Assembly (NCBI GenBank): GCA_012932865.1
Contig: SAXG01000034.1
Coordinates: forward strand, 1-64,000
From: Amylostereum areolatum
Taxonomy: Eukaryota; Basidiomycota; Agaricomycetes; Russulales; Stereaceae
Direction of reading: 5' to 3'
Length of the DNA: 64,000 nt
A model generated the notes under the pieces. That model was not told the DNA's origin and searched no databases. It worked only from the letters and a program-made list of their open reading frames with translations. The translations under genes and the position numbers were made by a program. Positions within the stretch are counted from its first letter, which is position 1. The number at the start of each line of letters is the position of its first letter. This document shows, piece by piece, positions 21,714 through 32,623 of the stretch.

Positions 21714-21806
21714 CGACACCAGCAGGATTTGAACCTGCGCTCCCAGAGGGAAACAGATGAGACTTAGAATTCGAATCTGTCGCCGTAACCACTTGGCTAT
21801 AGTGTC
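21714..21806 (-). tRNA. tRNA-Ser(CGA) with an 11-nt intron
   Basis: The 93-nt gene on the minus strand has a 7-bp acceptor stem (GACACTA pairing with TGGTGTC, one wobble), serine discriminator G, D arm AGCCAAGTGGTTACGGC, a long variable arm (TTTCCCTCTGGGAGC) typical of serine tRNAs, and T arm GCAGGTTCAAATCCTGC. The anticodon stem ACAGA/TCTGT encloses TTCGAA, an intron TTCTAAGTCTC, and A. After removal the loop is TTCGAAA with anticodon CGA. Introns just 3' of the anticodon are usual for fungal tRNA-Ser(CGA). The body closely matches the tRNA at 25840-25921. Confidence 0.9.
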
Positions 21807-22256
21807 TTGTTTGGTAGCCCACCGGAGAACACCGTCGCAGTGTCCTACGTAGTCTCTGCGGTCAGCGGCGACTGGCGTCTTCCAAGATGCAAACCTTTAT
21901 CTTCGCCGCTGCGGTACGTAGCATGCTCGGTCCCGCATGCAGGTATCCATCGCAAGCGCACGTCGTCAAAGCGCCAGGGCTCGAGCGAAAACGGCCTAGG
22001 ATGGACGATGACGCGGGTAGTCGGAAGACGAGGGCCAGGTGAGACGGCCACTCCAAAGCCTGGAGCGGGAACGGTTGGGGCAGCTTTCGCTCACTGGTCA
22101 CTGTGGCCCAACTGTGGCCGCAAGTTGCAACACCTCCTGGTCCCAGCGGGCGATGACATCACCCTGACGTCGCCGCCCTCTTCCCGTCCTCTGCGCCCTC
22201 TTATAACCCGCCCGCCCTCTTCCTCGCCTCCTTACCTACAACTCACTCACCCCACC

Positions 22257-25215
22257 ATGTCCCTCCCCCCCGCCACCAAAGACACCTCCGAACACCCCGG
22301 CAAGCTCTCCGTCGCCTCCCCCGTCGACAAGCACGCCAAGGACGCCGACGTCGATCGCAAGGTGCGTCTCCCTCGCCCTTTCCCCCGCTTCCCGGCCCGT
22401 CTCACCCTTCCCCCAGCTCCGTTTTTACGGCGTGATCGAGGCCTTCCGCCAAGGTCGCTACCCCGACAACGCCCAGATCGACAAAACCCTCAAATACGTC
22501 CTCGACAATTCCCCCGTCGACCAGTCCAAGCTCTCCTCCGACGGCCGCAGACTCATCCAAGACACCCGCGACGTCATCGAGACCGCCCGTCTGCTCGTCA
22601 AGCACAAGAACGCCAACGAGCTCTTCCAGAACTTCTTATGGTCCTCCCGCTCCATCGACCCGTCCAAGGCCAAGAAGGATCCCAACGAGGTCCTTCCCGT
22701 CGACAGCGGGAAAGCCGTCCAGGACCGTGACCAGGGTCCGTCTTCTTCTTCCACACCCCCATCCGCTTTTCTGCTGACTTTTTCCTGCGCATACAGCCAC
22801 TAAACACCTTCGCACCTTGCTCAACCTCGTCGCCACCAACTCGGAAGCACGCAAACTCCTCTCCGATTTCTCCGTTCTCGGGCGCGACGTCCTCGCCCGT
22901 ACCGTCACACACGCCGCCGACGCCATCCGTCCCGACCAGGACGCCCTCGCCAACGTAGATCAGTCTGCACCCGCCGATCAGTTCGACTCGGCCGGGAACC
23001 GCAAGGCCGGGCCCAACGAAACTCCCGTCGCCGAGCTCAACATCCCTGGCGTGAATGGTAGTATCCAGCATCACCCCGAGCAGGGTACCCAGATCCACCA
23101 TAATGGACAGCAAGTCCCTGCCGGCGAGGCCGTCGACCGCGCGCGCTCTGCCGCCGCCGACGAGGCCAACAGGGCCGTCGAGTAAGTCTCGCTGCTCTTT
23201 CTTTCGTGCTCGTGTCTGACGGCCCGTCCTCAGTGAACTCGACGACGATACCGTCGACTCAGAGACGAAGAAGACGGGCTTGAGGAGTCGCATCCAGGGT
23301 TTCCGAGTATGTATCCGTCTCATGTGTCGATGTATGCCCTAACCTTTGTCTTCTAGGATGGTTTCATGGACCGTATCCCTCAGGACAACAAGGACAGCGC
23401 GCGAGAGAAACTCGATCATGGTCGTCGCGTCCTCGCGGAAGAATACTTCCCTGAGGAACGTCGCGATCAGTTTATCTACCGCGGTAAAAAGGTATGCGTT
23501 GCCTGTATGCGTTCGTATATCAAAACTGACGCGCGTTCAGGTCATCATCGAGTGCCAGAAGCATGATGATTACCAGGAAAGTATAAACTGGCTCCTCGCC
23601 TTCATCGAAGAGTACGCCGGCCACGGCAAGACCATCGCTGCCCACGGCAAGGACTCCCATGGAAAATTGACCAGCGTATGTTTGTCTTCTTTCTTTGTTG
23701 TATATCGTCTCATTCGCTTTCTCAGGACGCCAATTTGCAAGACGCCTGGAGCGGCCTCCGCCTCCTTCTCGAGCGCTTCGCCAACGGTCAAAGCATGGAT
23801 CCCATCTTCGACGCCGTTAGCCGCCTCATCGAGGACGCGCGCAATGACGAAGAGTTCCGTGACTGGTTCAAGTCTGTCGACGCGTACTCCCGCAAAGTCC
23901 TCCTCGAGCCCGGCTTCGTTCTCGAGCCCGTGTGCAACACCGAGGGTGCCCAGATCCGCGAGTCCGGCCGCCGCTTCTACGACGAGAAGTACCGCGCGCA
24001 CTTCGATAATTTGTTCAGCACGATCGGCAACTGGTTCAAGGCAATGGGCGAGGATCCGCTCAACAAACGGTTCGGCGACGACTGGGCGCGGCTCACTCGC
24101 GACTTGCTGTTCGATAGCGAGGGCAGCCTCAAGTTCAAACCCGACCTTTGGTTGGACATTCGCAAAGTTATCCTTCCGACGCTCGTCGACCAGGTAATTC
24201 CCCGTACGCATCCTTTCTTTCTTTCTTTCTGTACTCATATTGTCACGACAAGGTTGGATACATTCCCATCCCGCGCATCGAGTACACCGACGACGCTCTC
24301 GACCTCGTCGTGGAGAACCTCACGCTTCAGGGCCGCAACATCTTCCCCAACATCGTCTCGCTCGAGACCCACAACTTTGTCAAGTTCTCCCCTTACAACG
24401 CCATCACGGACGAGCACCACCACGAGTTCACGCTCACGCTGGGGCACATACAGGCGGACATGCGCGACGTTGCGTTTTACTTTCGCAAGAAGACTGGTAT
24501 CCCCAAGTTGACGGACTCGGGTCTCGCGGACGTCTTGCTCGGTGGGCAGGGCCTTACCGTGCGTTCTTTCTGTTTTTCTCGTCTCTACAATCTCCTTACT
24601 CATGTCGTTTGATAGGCTACTATCCATCTCGTCTCGGCGGACAAGGACAAGTCGTCCGTGTTCAAGGTCAAGAACGTCAATGTCAAGGTCGACTCGCTCA
24701 AGTTCTCCATCCGCGACTCAAAGCACGACATTCTCTACAAGACCCTCCGTCCGCTCGCGACCGGCCTGATCAAGAAGCAGATTCAAAAGGCGGTTGCGGA
24801 CGCGATTACGACGGGCATGGAGTACGTCGATGGCCAGCTCGTCGCCGTACGCGATCGGTACCAGGAGGCGTCGAGCGAGGACGAGACCACGCGAACGGAA
24901 GCGCTCCGGCGCGCGTTCACGCGCAAACGGGACGACGGCGCGAGCACGGAGACCGCGAGTGTGGGCGGTAAGAGCAGCGGCGCGTCGACGGCGGGGACGA
25001 AGCGGAATTCGCAGTTCAAGCTGGTGGCGAAGCGGGATTCGGCGATCGTGCAGGCGGGGCACGAGAGCGGGTGGGCGGGCAAGGCGCAGGAGAAGGCGGA
25101 GGTCGCGAGCAAGGGCGAGGGCTGGAGGTCGGACGCGTGAGTTCTTTTCTTTCTCGCTTGACGTTATCCATGGGGCTGACTTGACCTGAATTTGGACAGG
25201 TTCGCGATTGTGTGA
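22257..25215 (+). CDS. HAM1-like (HAM1_N/DUF4449) protein
   Basis: Ten exons (22257-22361, 22417-22735, 22797-23181, 23234-23306, 23357-23491, 23541-23675, 23726-24193, 24253-24558, 24616-25136, 25200-25215) encode 820 residues in an unbroken frame. The start is CACCATG. The helical N-terminal half (RFYGVIEAFRQGRYPDN, LNLVATNSEARKLLSDF, FKSVDAYSRKVLLEPGF) and C-terminal region (GYIPIPRIEYTDDALDLVVE, HNFVKFSPYN) match the large fungal HAM1-like proteins, whose C-terminal domain resembles tubular lipid-binding folds. The tail is charged, Ser/Ala-rich and probably disordered. No signal peptide or membrane helix is visible. The cellular role is not established; lipid binding is inference from family. 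The final exon codes only a few residues (FAIV). It sits between two serine tRNAs. Confidence 0.88.
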
Positions 25216-25839
25216 ACCACCGATGTACTGCATATGGGAACGAGACGCCCTCCTTGCCTCCGCGCCACGTCTTCCTTACTTGTTGCTGTTCCGAAAGGAC
25301 TTGTTTACCGTGCGTGGTTGTACGATACGATTTACCGAGTGGTGGGAACTGCTCCGCTCCGACGATACCTCGATCGCGTGTTTGGCACATTTGTATACTA
25401 GCTTCGACTTTTGCCTCTCTCTTTCTCTCCTCTTCTAATATCGTCTCCTTCGACTGCTTTTGTGGAGTAGCGATAGTGTACGCCTTTGTCGTTGGCTAGG
25501 GGCCAACGTATCGGTAATGGATGTATTGCACGGCTTTGTTTCGATGGGTCCATGTCTGCAGGAGTGGTAGTTGAGGCGTGCAGCTCTTCCGTTTGAACGA
25601 TCATGTCTGTTTCGGAAAACAAAACGACGCGTCGTTCATCCTTCCACCTTGCAACGCAACGAGCGATAAGCCGATGGCATCGCCTCGCGCATATCCACAA
25701 ACCGCGCCCACACGCCGTCGTATGTGGATGTAACAAATCACAATGATATGTATTATTATATTATATGTACCGAACTGCGTGAAGGTAATATAAAAAATTA
25801 AGAAAGAACGGGAAAAACACTGCAGGAACGCTCTGGAGG

Positions 25840-25921
25840 CGACGCCAGCAGGACTCGAACCTGCGCTCCCAAAGGGAAACAGATTTCTAATCTGTCGCCG
25901 TAACCACTTGGCTATAGCGCC
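25840..25921 (-). tRNA. tRNA-Ser(AGA)
   Basis: 82 nt, no intron. Acceptor GGCGCTA/TGGCGTC with discriminator G, the same D and T arms as the tRNA at 21714-21806, anticodon loop TTAGAAA (anticodon AGA, reads UCU), and variable arm TTTCCCTTTGGGAGC. Confidence 0.93.
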
Positions 25922-27454
25922 GTACAGGTTGGTGCGGGCGGAGTGGATATCCGCCCGGGGGTGGGGGGGGGGGGGGGGCAGGGTTGACTTCGGACTGCCA
26001 GCTGGGTTCAATCAAGGTTCACTGGCAATTGCGCGGCCGTCGACGCCAACTCGATCGGGTTCGAGGTCAGGCCTCAGGCGTGGACGTGTCCCCCGTGTGC
26101 GGCGTTGGGATGGCGCGGGAGTGTGGGTAAGGAACTGGGAAGTGGACGGAAGGAAGGAGCGTCGTGCGCGGTTCAATATTCAATTTCGGCGGAGAGTCCC
26201 AAAAGCTCTGGTTGGCTGGCGCCGCATTCACACAAGCTAGCTTTCCTCGTCGTTTGCCGACGGCGAGCTCCATGGCCATGGGCGATAGGCTAGTCTCTCA
26301 GAGGCAGACGCGATAATTCGTCGACACTTCTCAAGTTCAGGATCCCATGGGTGCACGCTAATTTCCTGCCAAGGTCACGGTAAGGAAAGGTAAGGCAAGC
26401 GCTTCCCTCTGGAGTCTGCACATCTCGAGCGGCTTCGATTTATGTTGATGTAGGTTCGCCCGACCGACTCTGCGGCGCCTCGGGGCCGCCGTTTGACTCG
26501 GACACTGAGTACTGTACTGAACACTGATGGCCCGTACTGGCAGGAGACATTCGAAACCGAGGCGGCCAGGCTGGATGGGCGTAAATGCCATGGGACCGTC
26601 GAAGGGTCGACACTATACAGGCTTACGCATGCGATGCGAGCAGGCGGCGGCGGCGGCGGCGCGGGAGAGGCGGTCGGTTCGTGCGGGACTCTGGGGGGGG
26701 GGGGGGGCAGGCCCGTATAATCGGATGGCATGAACCCTTTCTTTTTTTCCCCAGGATGGTTTCAGGCGGAGCCGTCCAGCCTGCGTACGTGCGGCGGCGT
26801 CGAGTCGTCGATGGGTTTCGCGTCGGGACGGGAAGGACGCGTCTCGCTACACTAATAGGGTACGTTGTAGGATGCGTACATACTCCGAATCGGTACACGC
26901 AATGCAAGCTCCCCGGTCGTCGGTCGTCGGTCCCCGGTCCTTTCGCGCCCTCGCGCGATGCTTCCAACGCCACAGACCCTGCCGCATGGACACCGTGCTG
27001 ACAGGCCAGGCGTGCTAGAGCGGACGCGCGAACGTAACGGTGCTCCGCGAAACTATTGCGATGGCATGGAACCCGCCCCCGCGGAGGCCCTCCATCGAAC
27101 GTTTGAACCTCACCTTGCCGATTTTTTCCCCTACCGTCCTTCGGCACTCGCTCGTGCTTGACATGAGAGCTCCCTCTGCACGTCCACCCAATACATTTCC
27201 GCCCTGCCTCTCGCGCAACGAGGCAGATCCGCGCTTCTGGTGTCCTTTTTTTGGTTTGTTTCCTTGGACGCGTGGGCGGGGGAGCTCGCGGCGACGATGG
27301 ATTCGGCCTCCGTCGGGGACGGAAGGCGCGACTTGGGTTCGTGCAGCGGCGAAGTTCCTCGAGATGTACATAAAAGCTAATTGGTGACACCCCCGGAGCA
27401 GCCTTGTTGCCTTCCCTCCGTACCTCTGCCCCTCCCTCCCCCGATTTTCGAAAA
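25922..27454. other. Intergenic, no gene recognised
   Basis: It contains long G runs (about 25958-25979 and 26694-26707). Frames up to 298 codons on the minus strand (26623-27519) are Arg/Pro/Ser-rich with no motif. The segment just before 27455 presumably holds the promoter of the next gene. Confidence 0.4.
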
Positions 27455-29636
27455 ATGGATGCAGCTGTTTTACTGGATACTCTTCTCAACAACCCAAGAA
27501 TCCTGGCAGACATGGCCACTCAATATGAAGCCGCCACCAGTGGCAGGGCCTCCCGCGAAGTATATTCTATGTCGTTGTTGCTTATTTATTCTCTGGTAGG
27601 CTGACACGTAGAATATAGGCCCGCAACGTGGCCTTCGTCGCGCTGCTCCTCGACAGGCCTAACCTTCTGGCCGAGTTGTCGGACGCCGTCGCTGCGGTGG
27701 CGTCCTCCCGTCTGGTACGTGTGTAAAGTTTCCTTTCTGGATATCTTCGATCGCGTCCGCGCCGCTGAGCGTGGTATTCATTCGATTTAGGAAACCCCAC
27801 AGGCCGAAAGTCTGGCTATAAGAAGTCCCCTGCCCGCCCGCGCACCTTCCCCGGCTCCTCGCCTTTCGCCGCCCCTTCAAGAGGCTTTCCCCCCAACCCC
27901 GCTCAGGCTCCCGACCCGCACGTCCACCGCCGCCCACACGTCCACCGCCGCCCGCACGTCCACCGCTGCCCCTGTGTCCACCGCTGCCCCTACGTCGACC
28001 CTCGTGCATGTCCCTCCTTCGCAAGATGCGATCGTCGTCGACTTCCCGCTGACCATGCATCGGTGGAGCAGCGCCGTCACCCACGGCGCATTCGGCGGAA
28101 ACTGGCGCCTCCCGCGCGTGCATGTCCCTGCCCGCCGCGCCACCGAGACGGGGCACGACAGCTTTCTGCTGCTCCGGCACGCGCACCAGCCGTACGCGCC
28201 GATGGACATCGGCGGCGAAGGTGTATATCTGAGCCCGTGTGACAGGGAGGAGGATTGGCCAAAGGTTGAGCGGGTGTTCGCGTCGGAGTCGGTCGAGACC
28301 TTCGCAAGCGACTGGCTCTACCTCGGCGATTACGAGCTCGTCCGTGCCCAGCCGCTGAGCGTCGGGGAGATCAGATCGCTTCCAAAAGACGTACTCGATT
28401 GACTCCCAGACACTCGAGCACTGGGTCAGACACCTGAAAGATAAGAAGACTCAGGACTCCTGGATCCGGGAGCTCCACGCGCGCGTCGCCCTCCGGGCAC
28501 AAGCTGGTGGACACCGCACGCCAAGCGCGGCGGAGGTCCAAGAGTTCCTCAGGATGGCTCCGGACCTCCCTGCCCTTCAAATGTCCGAATACAGACGTGC
28601 GCTGTTGAACGGCGATGAGGTATGTGCATGTTCACGTTCACCTTGCTTTTACATGCTAGTGACCCCGTACTTCTAGAAGTTGTACGTCTTCGCGATGCAT
28701 TGTGTGCGCTACCAGAAGAAAATTCCGACCCAGCTACTGGAAGCGGAGCGGGAGGGTCTAGATGACTCGGAGCCTGGGGGTAGCATCAACATCAGCAGTT
28801 CAGATGGCCGTCTCTCTGGCCTCCTGGGGGAAGATTCGGTGAGGGCGGCGCCCATCCGTCGTCTTCCTGCGCGGTTCCGCCCCCGACCCTACAATGTCGA
28901 GGACCACCAAACTCGGCGGGACACATCGCAGTGTTCGACTGCGAGCTCCTTGCGCTCCCAGCGTCTGTCCAGTGTCGTCGCCGGCCCGAGCCGCTTGTTA
29001 CAACTCCGATAAGGTATCTCATTTTCCCTTACCTTACTCGGAAGGACGTCGCTAAACGACGGATTACGACTGTGCCCCAGTTCATAACAGTCTCAACGAC
29101 GCGACCACGACAGTGCCACAGATTGTCACCGTCTCAATGGCATAGCCACGACGGTGCCACAGATCGTCACCATCTCGACGGCATAGCCACGACGGTGCCA
29201 CAGTCTCGTCCCCGTAGATACTTGATACAACCGTCGCTCAATGTACATATGTTTACTCAACCTCCTTTCTTATAAAAGGAGGCTCAACGAACGAGCTATT
29301 CCCCAGCTCGTTCTCTTTGTAAATACAGGACTGTTCTAAATAGAACCTCCTCTTAAAACTACTAAAGAGAGCCTAAAGTAACTAAGTCAAAAGCTCGCCT
29401 AAGTCTTCCGCGAAGACTTACTGCTTCGCTTATCGACCTCACCCTTCGTATAACCGAGACGTCTGGATCACCTGATCCCACTTCTCACAACACACGAGTA
29501 CTGTAGCCTGAGCCGCTTGTCACGTGATAAGGACCGTCCTTAACACCGCTCGCAAGCTGTACCCAACTTCCAGGATTGCTTTCTCTTCAACTCGCCATCC
29601 TCGGAAAATGAGATCGAGGTGATTGTCATTGATTAG
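27455..29636 (+). pseudogene. DUF6697-like protein gene with frameshift and solo-LTR insertion
   Basis: Start ATG 27455; exons 27455-27559, 27619-27714, 27791-28619, and 28677 onward. The N-terminus is helical (LLDTLLNNPRILADMATQYE, VALLLDRPNLLAELSDAVAA), followed by a Pro/Thr/Ala linker with short STAA repeats, then a conserved-looking region (DWLYLGDYELVRAQPLSVGE, SWIRELHARVALR, MSEYRRALLNGDE, LYVFAMHCVRYQKK) resembling the agaricomycete DUF6697 domain. Between SLPKD and TYSIDSQTLEHW (about 28380) the frame shifts by one base and no usable intron explains it. The last exon is cut at 28995 by a solo LTR and resumes at 29546, ending ENEIEVIVID and TAG 29634-29636. The function is unknown. Domain name from memory of the motif spacing, moderate certainty. 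Confidence 0.6.
28996..29545 (-). mobile_element. Solo LTR, 550 bp, copy 2
   Basis: The reverse complement of the element at 15330-15879, of the same length. It runs TGTTACAACTCC to CCTTAACA on the plus strand, with a 5-bp target duplicate CCGCT at 28991-28995 and 29546-29550. It interrupts the last exon of the DUF6697-like gene. Small differences from copy 1 include internal substitutions in the GTCGTGG repeats. Confidence 0.92.
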
Positions 29637-29743
29637 TAGAAGGTATGTTCTAACTCATTCTCCCCTTGAACACTTAGGAAGATTGACACTTTTTTTCTGA
29701 AGATAACACCTCAGATAGTAGACCAGTGCTCTACCCATTTGAG

Positions 29744-29842
29744 GGAGTATTTATCCTCCTCGGATGTATACATCCCAGTCTCTGAGACTTTGGAGTGTGT
29801 ACAGAGTTGAGGTGAATACATTTCGAGGAGGATAAATACTCC
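29744..29842. repeat. 19-bp perfect inverted repeat around 61 bp
   Basis: GGAGTATTTATCCTCCTCG at 29744-29762 is the exact reverse complement of 29824-29842. Flanking ctaccca and tgggta extend the symmetry imperfectly. It lies in the spacer between two convergent genes and could be a MITE core or an RNA hairpin. Confidence 0.65.
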
Positions 29843-30087
29843 GTGGGGTGGGTATAGCTTTGTTCTATGGTATGATGATCTTGAATGACTTGGATTCTCT
29901 GCACTGTAGTCTTGTTGCTCCCCAATGATAAATGTTTTCTGACTCCTGCTTTTTCTGTGCATGTCTACTCTGAGAAGCTCAATTTTTGGATCATTTCTAT
30001 ACTAACTGTACATGGATACAGAAAGGGAATGCTACATGGATTTTCTAAGGATAACACTTTCTGGCAGCAGCCACTCCATCCTACCTC

Positions 30088-31009
30088 TCATCCCACATCC
30101 ACATCACCAATCTTGATTATGATACTTAATGGGAAAGGGGAGATCTCTTGGTTCGTGATTGCGGGAACGGCCGCACGGCCGCGCTCCGATGCGGTATGAG
30201 TAACCATCATATGAAGGGACTTCGTGAGTGCGGCGGAGAGCGCTTGGTTGAATGTTTGACGCTCTTTGGATGTAGGTGCGGTAAGAACATGAGAAAGCTG
30301 TAAAGACAAGGGGTGGGCATCGCCTCACCTTGCTCGGAGCGCAACTGACGTATTTCGATGTTGATAACCCTGAGACGGGGGTGGGTGATGGGTTACGACG
30401 AGAATGTTCGCGAGACGGTGGAGGGGGCAAACCATTGTTCCCAAGGAACCTCATCCTGGAACGGGAATTAGGAAGGCCGCTGACGTTCAGAAAGTGAAAA
30501 CGTACTTCTACCGTTAGCCCGAAAGGCCAGGTTTTTCGTTGGCGCTTGTCGGAGAGCGTTAATGTTATCTGACCGCGACGTTCAGACCGTCAGTGGGATT
30601 ACGGCGGGTGGGTGAGCAAGAGAGAACGCACGCGACCTCGCTTGTTCGCTCCATTCTCCATTCCTTTCCAAAAGGCGTCCACCTTCTCATCCACAAGCCT
30701 CTCCATTGCAGGATCCGCCACGCCCGGCTGCCATCGAAAGCAGATGCAGTCAGGATCTCCGATGCGAGGAGAGCGAAACAAAAGCACGCACCATTGTGAC
30801 GTCTAAGACCTCGAACGTTCGCGGTTTGACGGTTCCCAGGAGCCGGTGGAAGAGAATCGCGTGCAGGAGGGCCCGGAGGACATCGCGGGTGTTGTGCCGG
30901 TCTAGGATCTGGAACGTCGGAATTCTTCCGTTCTTTGGTGCGGGATGGCGAGAGCGCGGGGACGTACGATGTCGATGGTGATCGTTGCGTGCGTTGCGGA
31001 TGGGTTCAT
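30088..31009 (-). CDS. ATG101: Autophagy-related protein 101 (ATG101)
   Basis: Seven exons (30968-31009, 30792-30908, 30632-30727, 30506-30568, 30433-30455, 30329-30369, 30088-30263) give 185 residues. ATG101 is the HORMA-fold subunit that binds ATG13 in the autophagy-initiation kinase complex of fungi other than budding yeast. Signatures visible: N-terminal TITIDIILDRHNTRDVLR and LLHAILFHRLLG, then TFEVLDVTM, the middle LSDKRQRKTW followed by EDEVPWEQWVINIEIRQ (WF-finger-like region), and the C-terminus HMMVTHTASERGRAAVPAIT, NQEISPFPLSIIIKI. Length fits the family (about 200). One exon is only 23 bases. The acceptor before exon 7 (ccaaag) is weak; it is the only one that keeps the frame. Divergent from DPH4. 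Confidence 0.9.
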
Positions 31010-31155
31010 GGTGGATGAGAGAAAGCAAACAGCGACATCCGAGTCTCCGACTCGACGCCGGGTCACGCTCGTCACCTTCAGTGTCAGGCGTGACTTGGCG
31101 TGACTTTTCGTCTGCCGCAGACCACATCCTCGGATTCGCGTCGATACATGGTGGA
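31010..31155. promoter_or_regulatory. 146-bp shared intergenic region of ATG101 and DPH4
   Basis: The two start codons (31009 minus, 31156 plus) are 146 bases apart and face outward, so both promoters must lie here or overlap the neighbouring gene. No clear TATA box is seen. Confidence 0.5.
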
Positions 31156-31608
31156 ATGACGACAGACGGGACCGACTATTATACCCTCCTCGACGTTCCG
31201 CGCGAGTCCGCCGCCCCTCCCTCGGTGCTCAAAGCCGCGTACCATCGCGCCCTTCTGCGCGCTCACCCCGACAAACGATCGCCCAACACACCCAAAACCC
31301 AATTCGCCGACGTCGATCACGTACGGGACGCCTACCGCACGCTTTCCGACCCCATACTTCGCGCCGCATACGACCGTACGCTGTCCATAACCCCCGACGC
31401 CAAACATCCGCGGCCGGCCCAGGTGATCTCACTCGAGGACTTCGACGAAGGCGCGGACGGGTATGCCTACGCGTGTCGGTGTGGAGGGACGTACAGGATC
31501 GGAGAGGAGGAGATGGAGACGGGGGTACATTTGGTCGGGTGCGGGAGCTGCTCGGAGGTAATCTGGATCGGATACGAAGTTTTGGAGGAAGAGGGGTCGG
31601 GGGATTAG
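31156..31608 (+). CDS. DPH4: Diphthamide biosynthesis protein 4 (J-domain, CSL zinc finger)
   Basis: A single-exon frame of 150 residues. The J-domain (about residues 6-75) has DYYTLLDVP at its start and the HPD tripeptide in RAHPDKRSP, needed to stimulate an Hsp70 ATPase. The C-terminal CSL zinc finger has YACRCGGTYRI and VGCGSCSEVIWI, the CxC...CxxC ligands. This arrangement is that of DPH4/DNAJC24, which supports the first step of diphthamide formation on elongation factor 2. The frame is open upstream, but ATG 31156 gives the usual J-domain N-terminus. The stop overlaps the stop of the convergent NOPCHAP1-like gene. Confidence 0.9.
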   Translation: MTTDGTDYYTLLDVPRESAAPPSVLKAAYHRALLRAHPDKRSPNTPKTQFADVDHVRDAYRTLSDPILRAAYDRTLSITPDAKHPRPAQVISLEDFDEGADGYAYACRCGGTYRIGEEEMETGVHLVGCGSCSEVIWIGYEVLEEEGSGD

Positions 31609-32355
31609 GCGGAGGTCGTGCTGGACCGCGAGCTGAGGACTTCGATTTGCGGGCGGGCGCGTCGGGGGAGGGGGCGGGTCGGTCGACTGGAACGCATGAT
31701 GGCGGAGATCAGGTCGTCAGAGGAGGAGGAAGAGTCCGAGTCCGAGTCCGAGTCCGAACTGGAATCGGAATCGGAGGACGAAGAGGAAGAGGAAGAGGTG
31801 CTCTCTTCGTCGTTGGATAGAGGAGATGTTGAGCTTGATGAGGCAGACGAGGACCTTGGCCGTCGCTCTTCGAGCACGCCGAGGCCGAGGTTCTGCGAGG
31901 GTGTCAGGCTGGGATTTTCACGGGGGGGGGTGAAGCATGCGCACCATACGAATGTAACGCGGGTCGTCGGGCTCTATGTGCTCAATATCGATACTCCTCG
32001 GGTCGCGCTGAAGGAGTTCCGCGTTGGATGTTTCGATCGCTGGCAAGAACGCGTGCAGGCGGGCCATGACTGCGAAATAGACGTCGATTTGGGCGGGAGT
32101 CAAACGGGGAAGAAAAACGCGCACGTTCTGCCGGAGGTTCAATAGGACCGGGTACTCCGTTTTCTGGATCAAATGGAGGGAGAACGGGAGGTGGGGGAAC
32201 AGATGCTTGTGTGCTTGCGTTCAGAGATTCGAGTATGGATTCTACGAAAATCTCAGAGGCTTGTTCACGCGCTCAAAGCGGGAGGACGTACGAAGTCGTT
32301 GCTCCCTTTCCTCCGGGCTTTCAACCTCAAGGACCTGGGGTTTCGTTGCAGACAT
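31605..32355 (-). CDS. NOPCHAP1-like (DUF4598) protein
   Basis: Four exons (32292-32355, 32125-32241, 31945-32069, 31605-31892) code 197 residues. The core ELMARLHAFLPAIETSNAEL, then SIDIEHIEPDDPRYIRMNLG and LGVLEER, matches the NOPCHAP1/C12orf45 family, an adaptor that loads NOP58 onto the R2TP chaperone for box C/D snoRNP assembly. The region downstream is a long Ser/Asp/Glu run (SSSSSSSDSDSSSDSDSD), then a basic Arg/Pro tail, as expected of a nucleolar protein. Exon joins were chosen so that PPAEL and the core are in frame (donor GTGCGC, acceptor tttcgcag). The Ser/Asp region is encoded by near-repeats of TCCGAG on the plus strand. Assignment rests on the core motif. Confidence 0.7.
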
Positions 32356-32623
32356 GACAAAATGAATGCGATGGAAAAGTCTAAAACCGTCGGGTTGGAC
32401 GAAGGCTACGACTCCGCTGTGAAGTTTTGATTTACAGTATTGCCGTTTTGGGATTTGAAGAGGCTCTTGCCAAACACGCGCAAACAACGTCGACAATCCG
32501 CCGTCGCAAACTCTTCCTTCGCCGTTCCCGGGCCGCTTAGCCTCTTCCATTGCCCACCCCCGTCCTGATATCTCCACAATAAAGCTCTCACCCTCCCGCG
32601 CATTGCGCTCTGCGCTTGTAAAC

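Noticed and set aside
21807..22730. 307-codon plus-strand frame over the start of the HAM1-like gene
   Set aside because: It is out of frame with the well-supported HAM1 exons, runs through introns and is arginine/proline-rich shadow sequence.
27597..27618. GTAGGC...ATAG as a 22-base intron in the DUF6697-like gene
   Set aside because: Too short; a GTATAT donor at 27560 gives a normal 59-base intron with the frame kept.
31605..31877. Serine/aspartate-rich 90-codon frame as a separate small gene
   Set aside because: It is the last exon of the NOPCHAP1-like gene, reached in frame from the conserved core.
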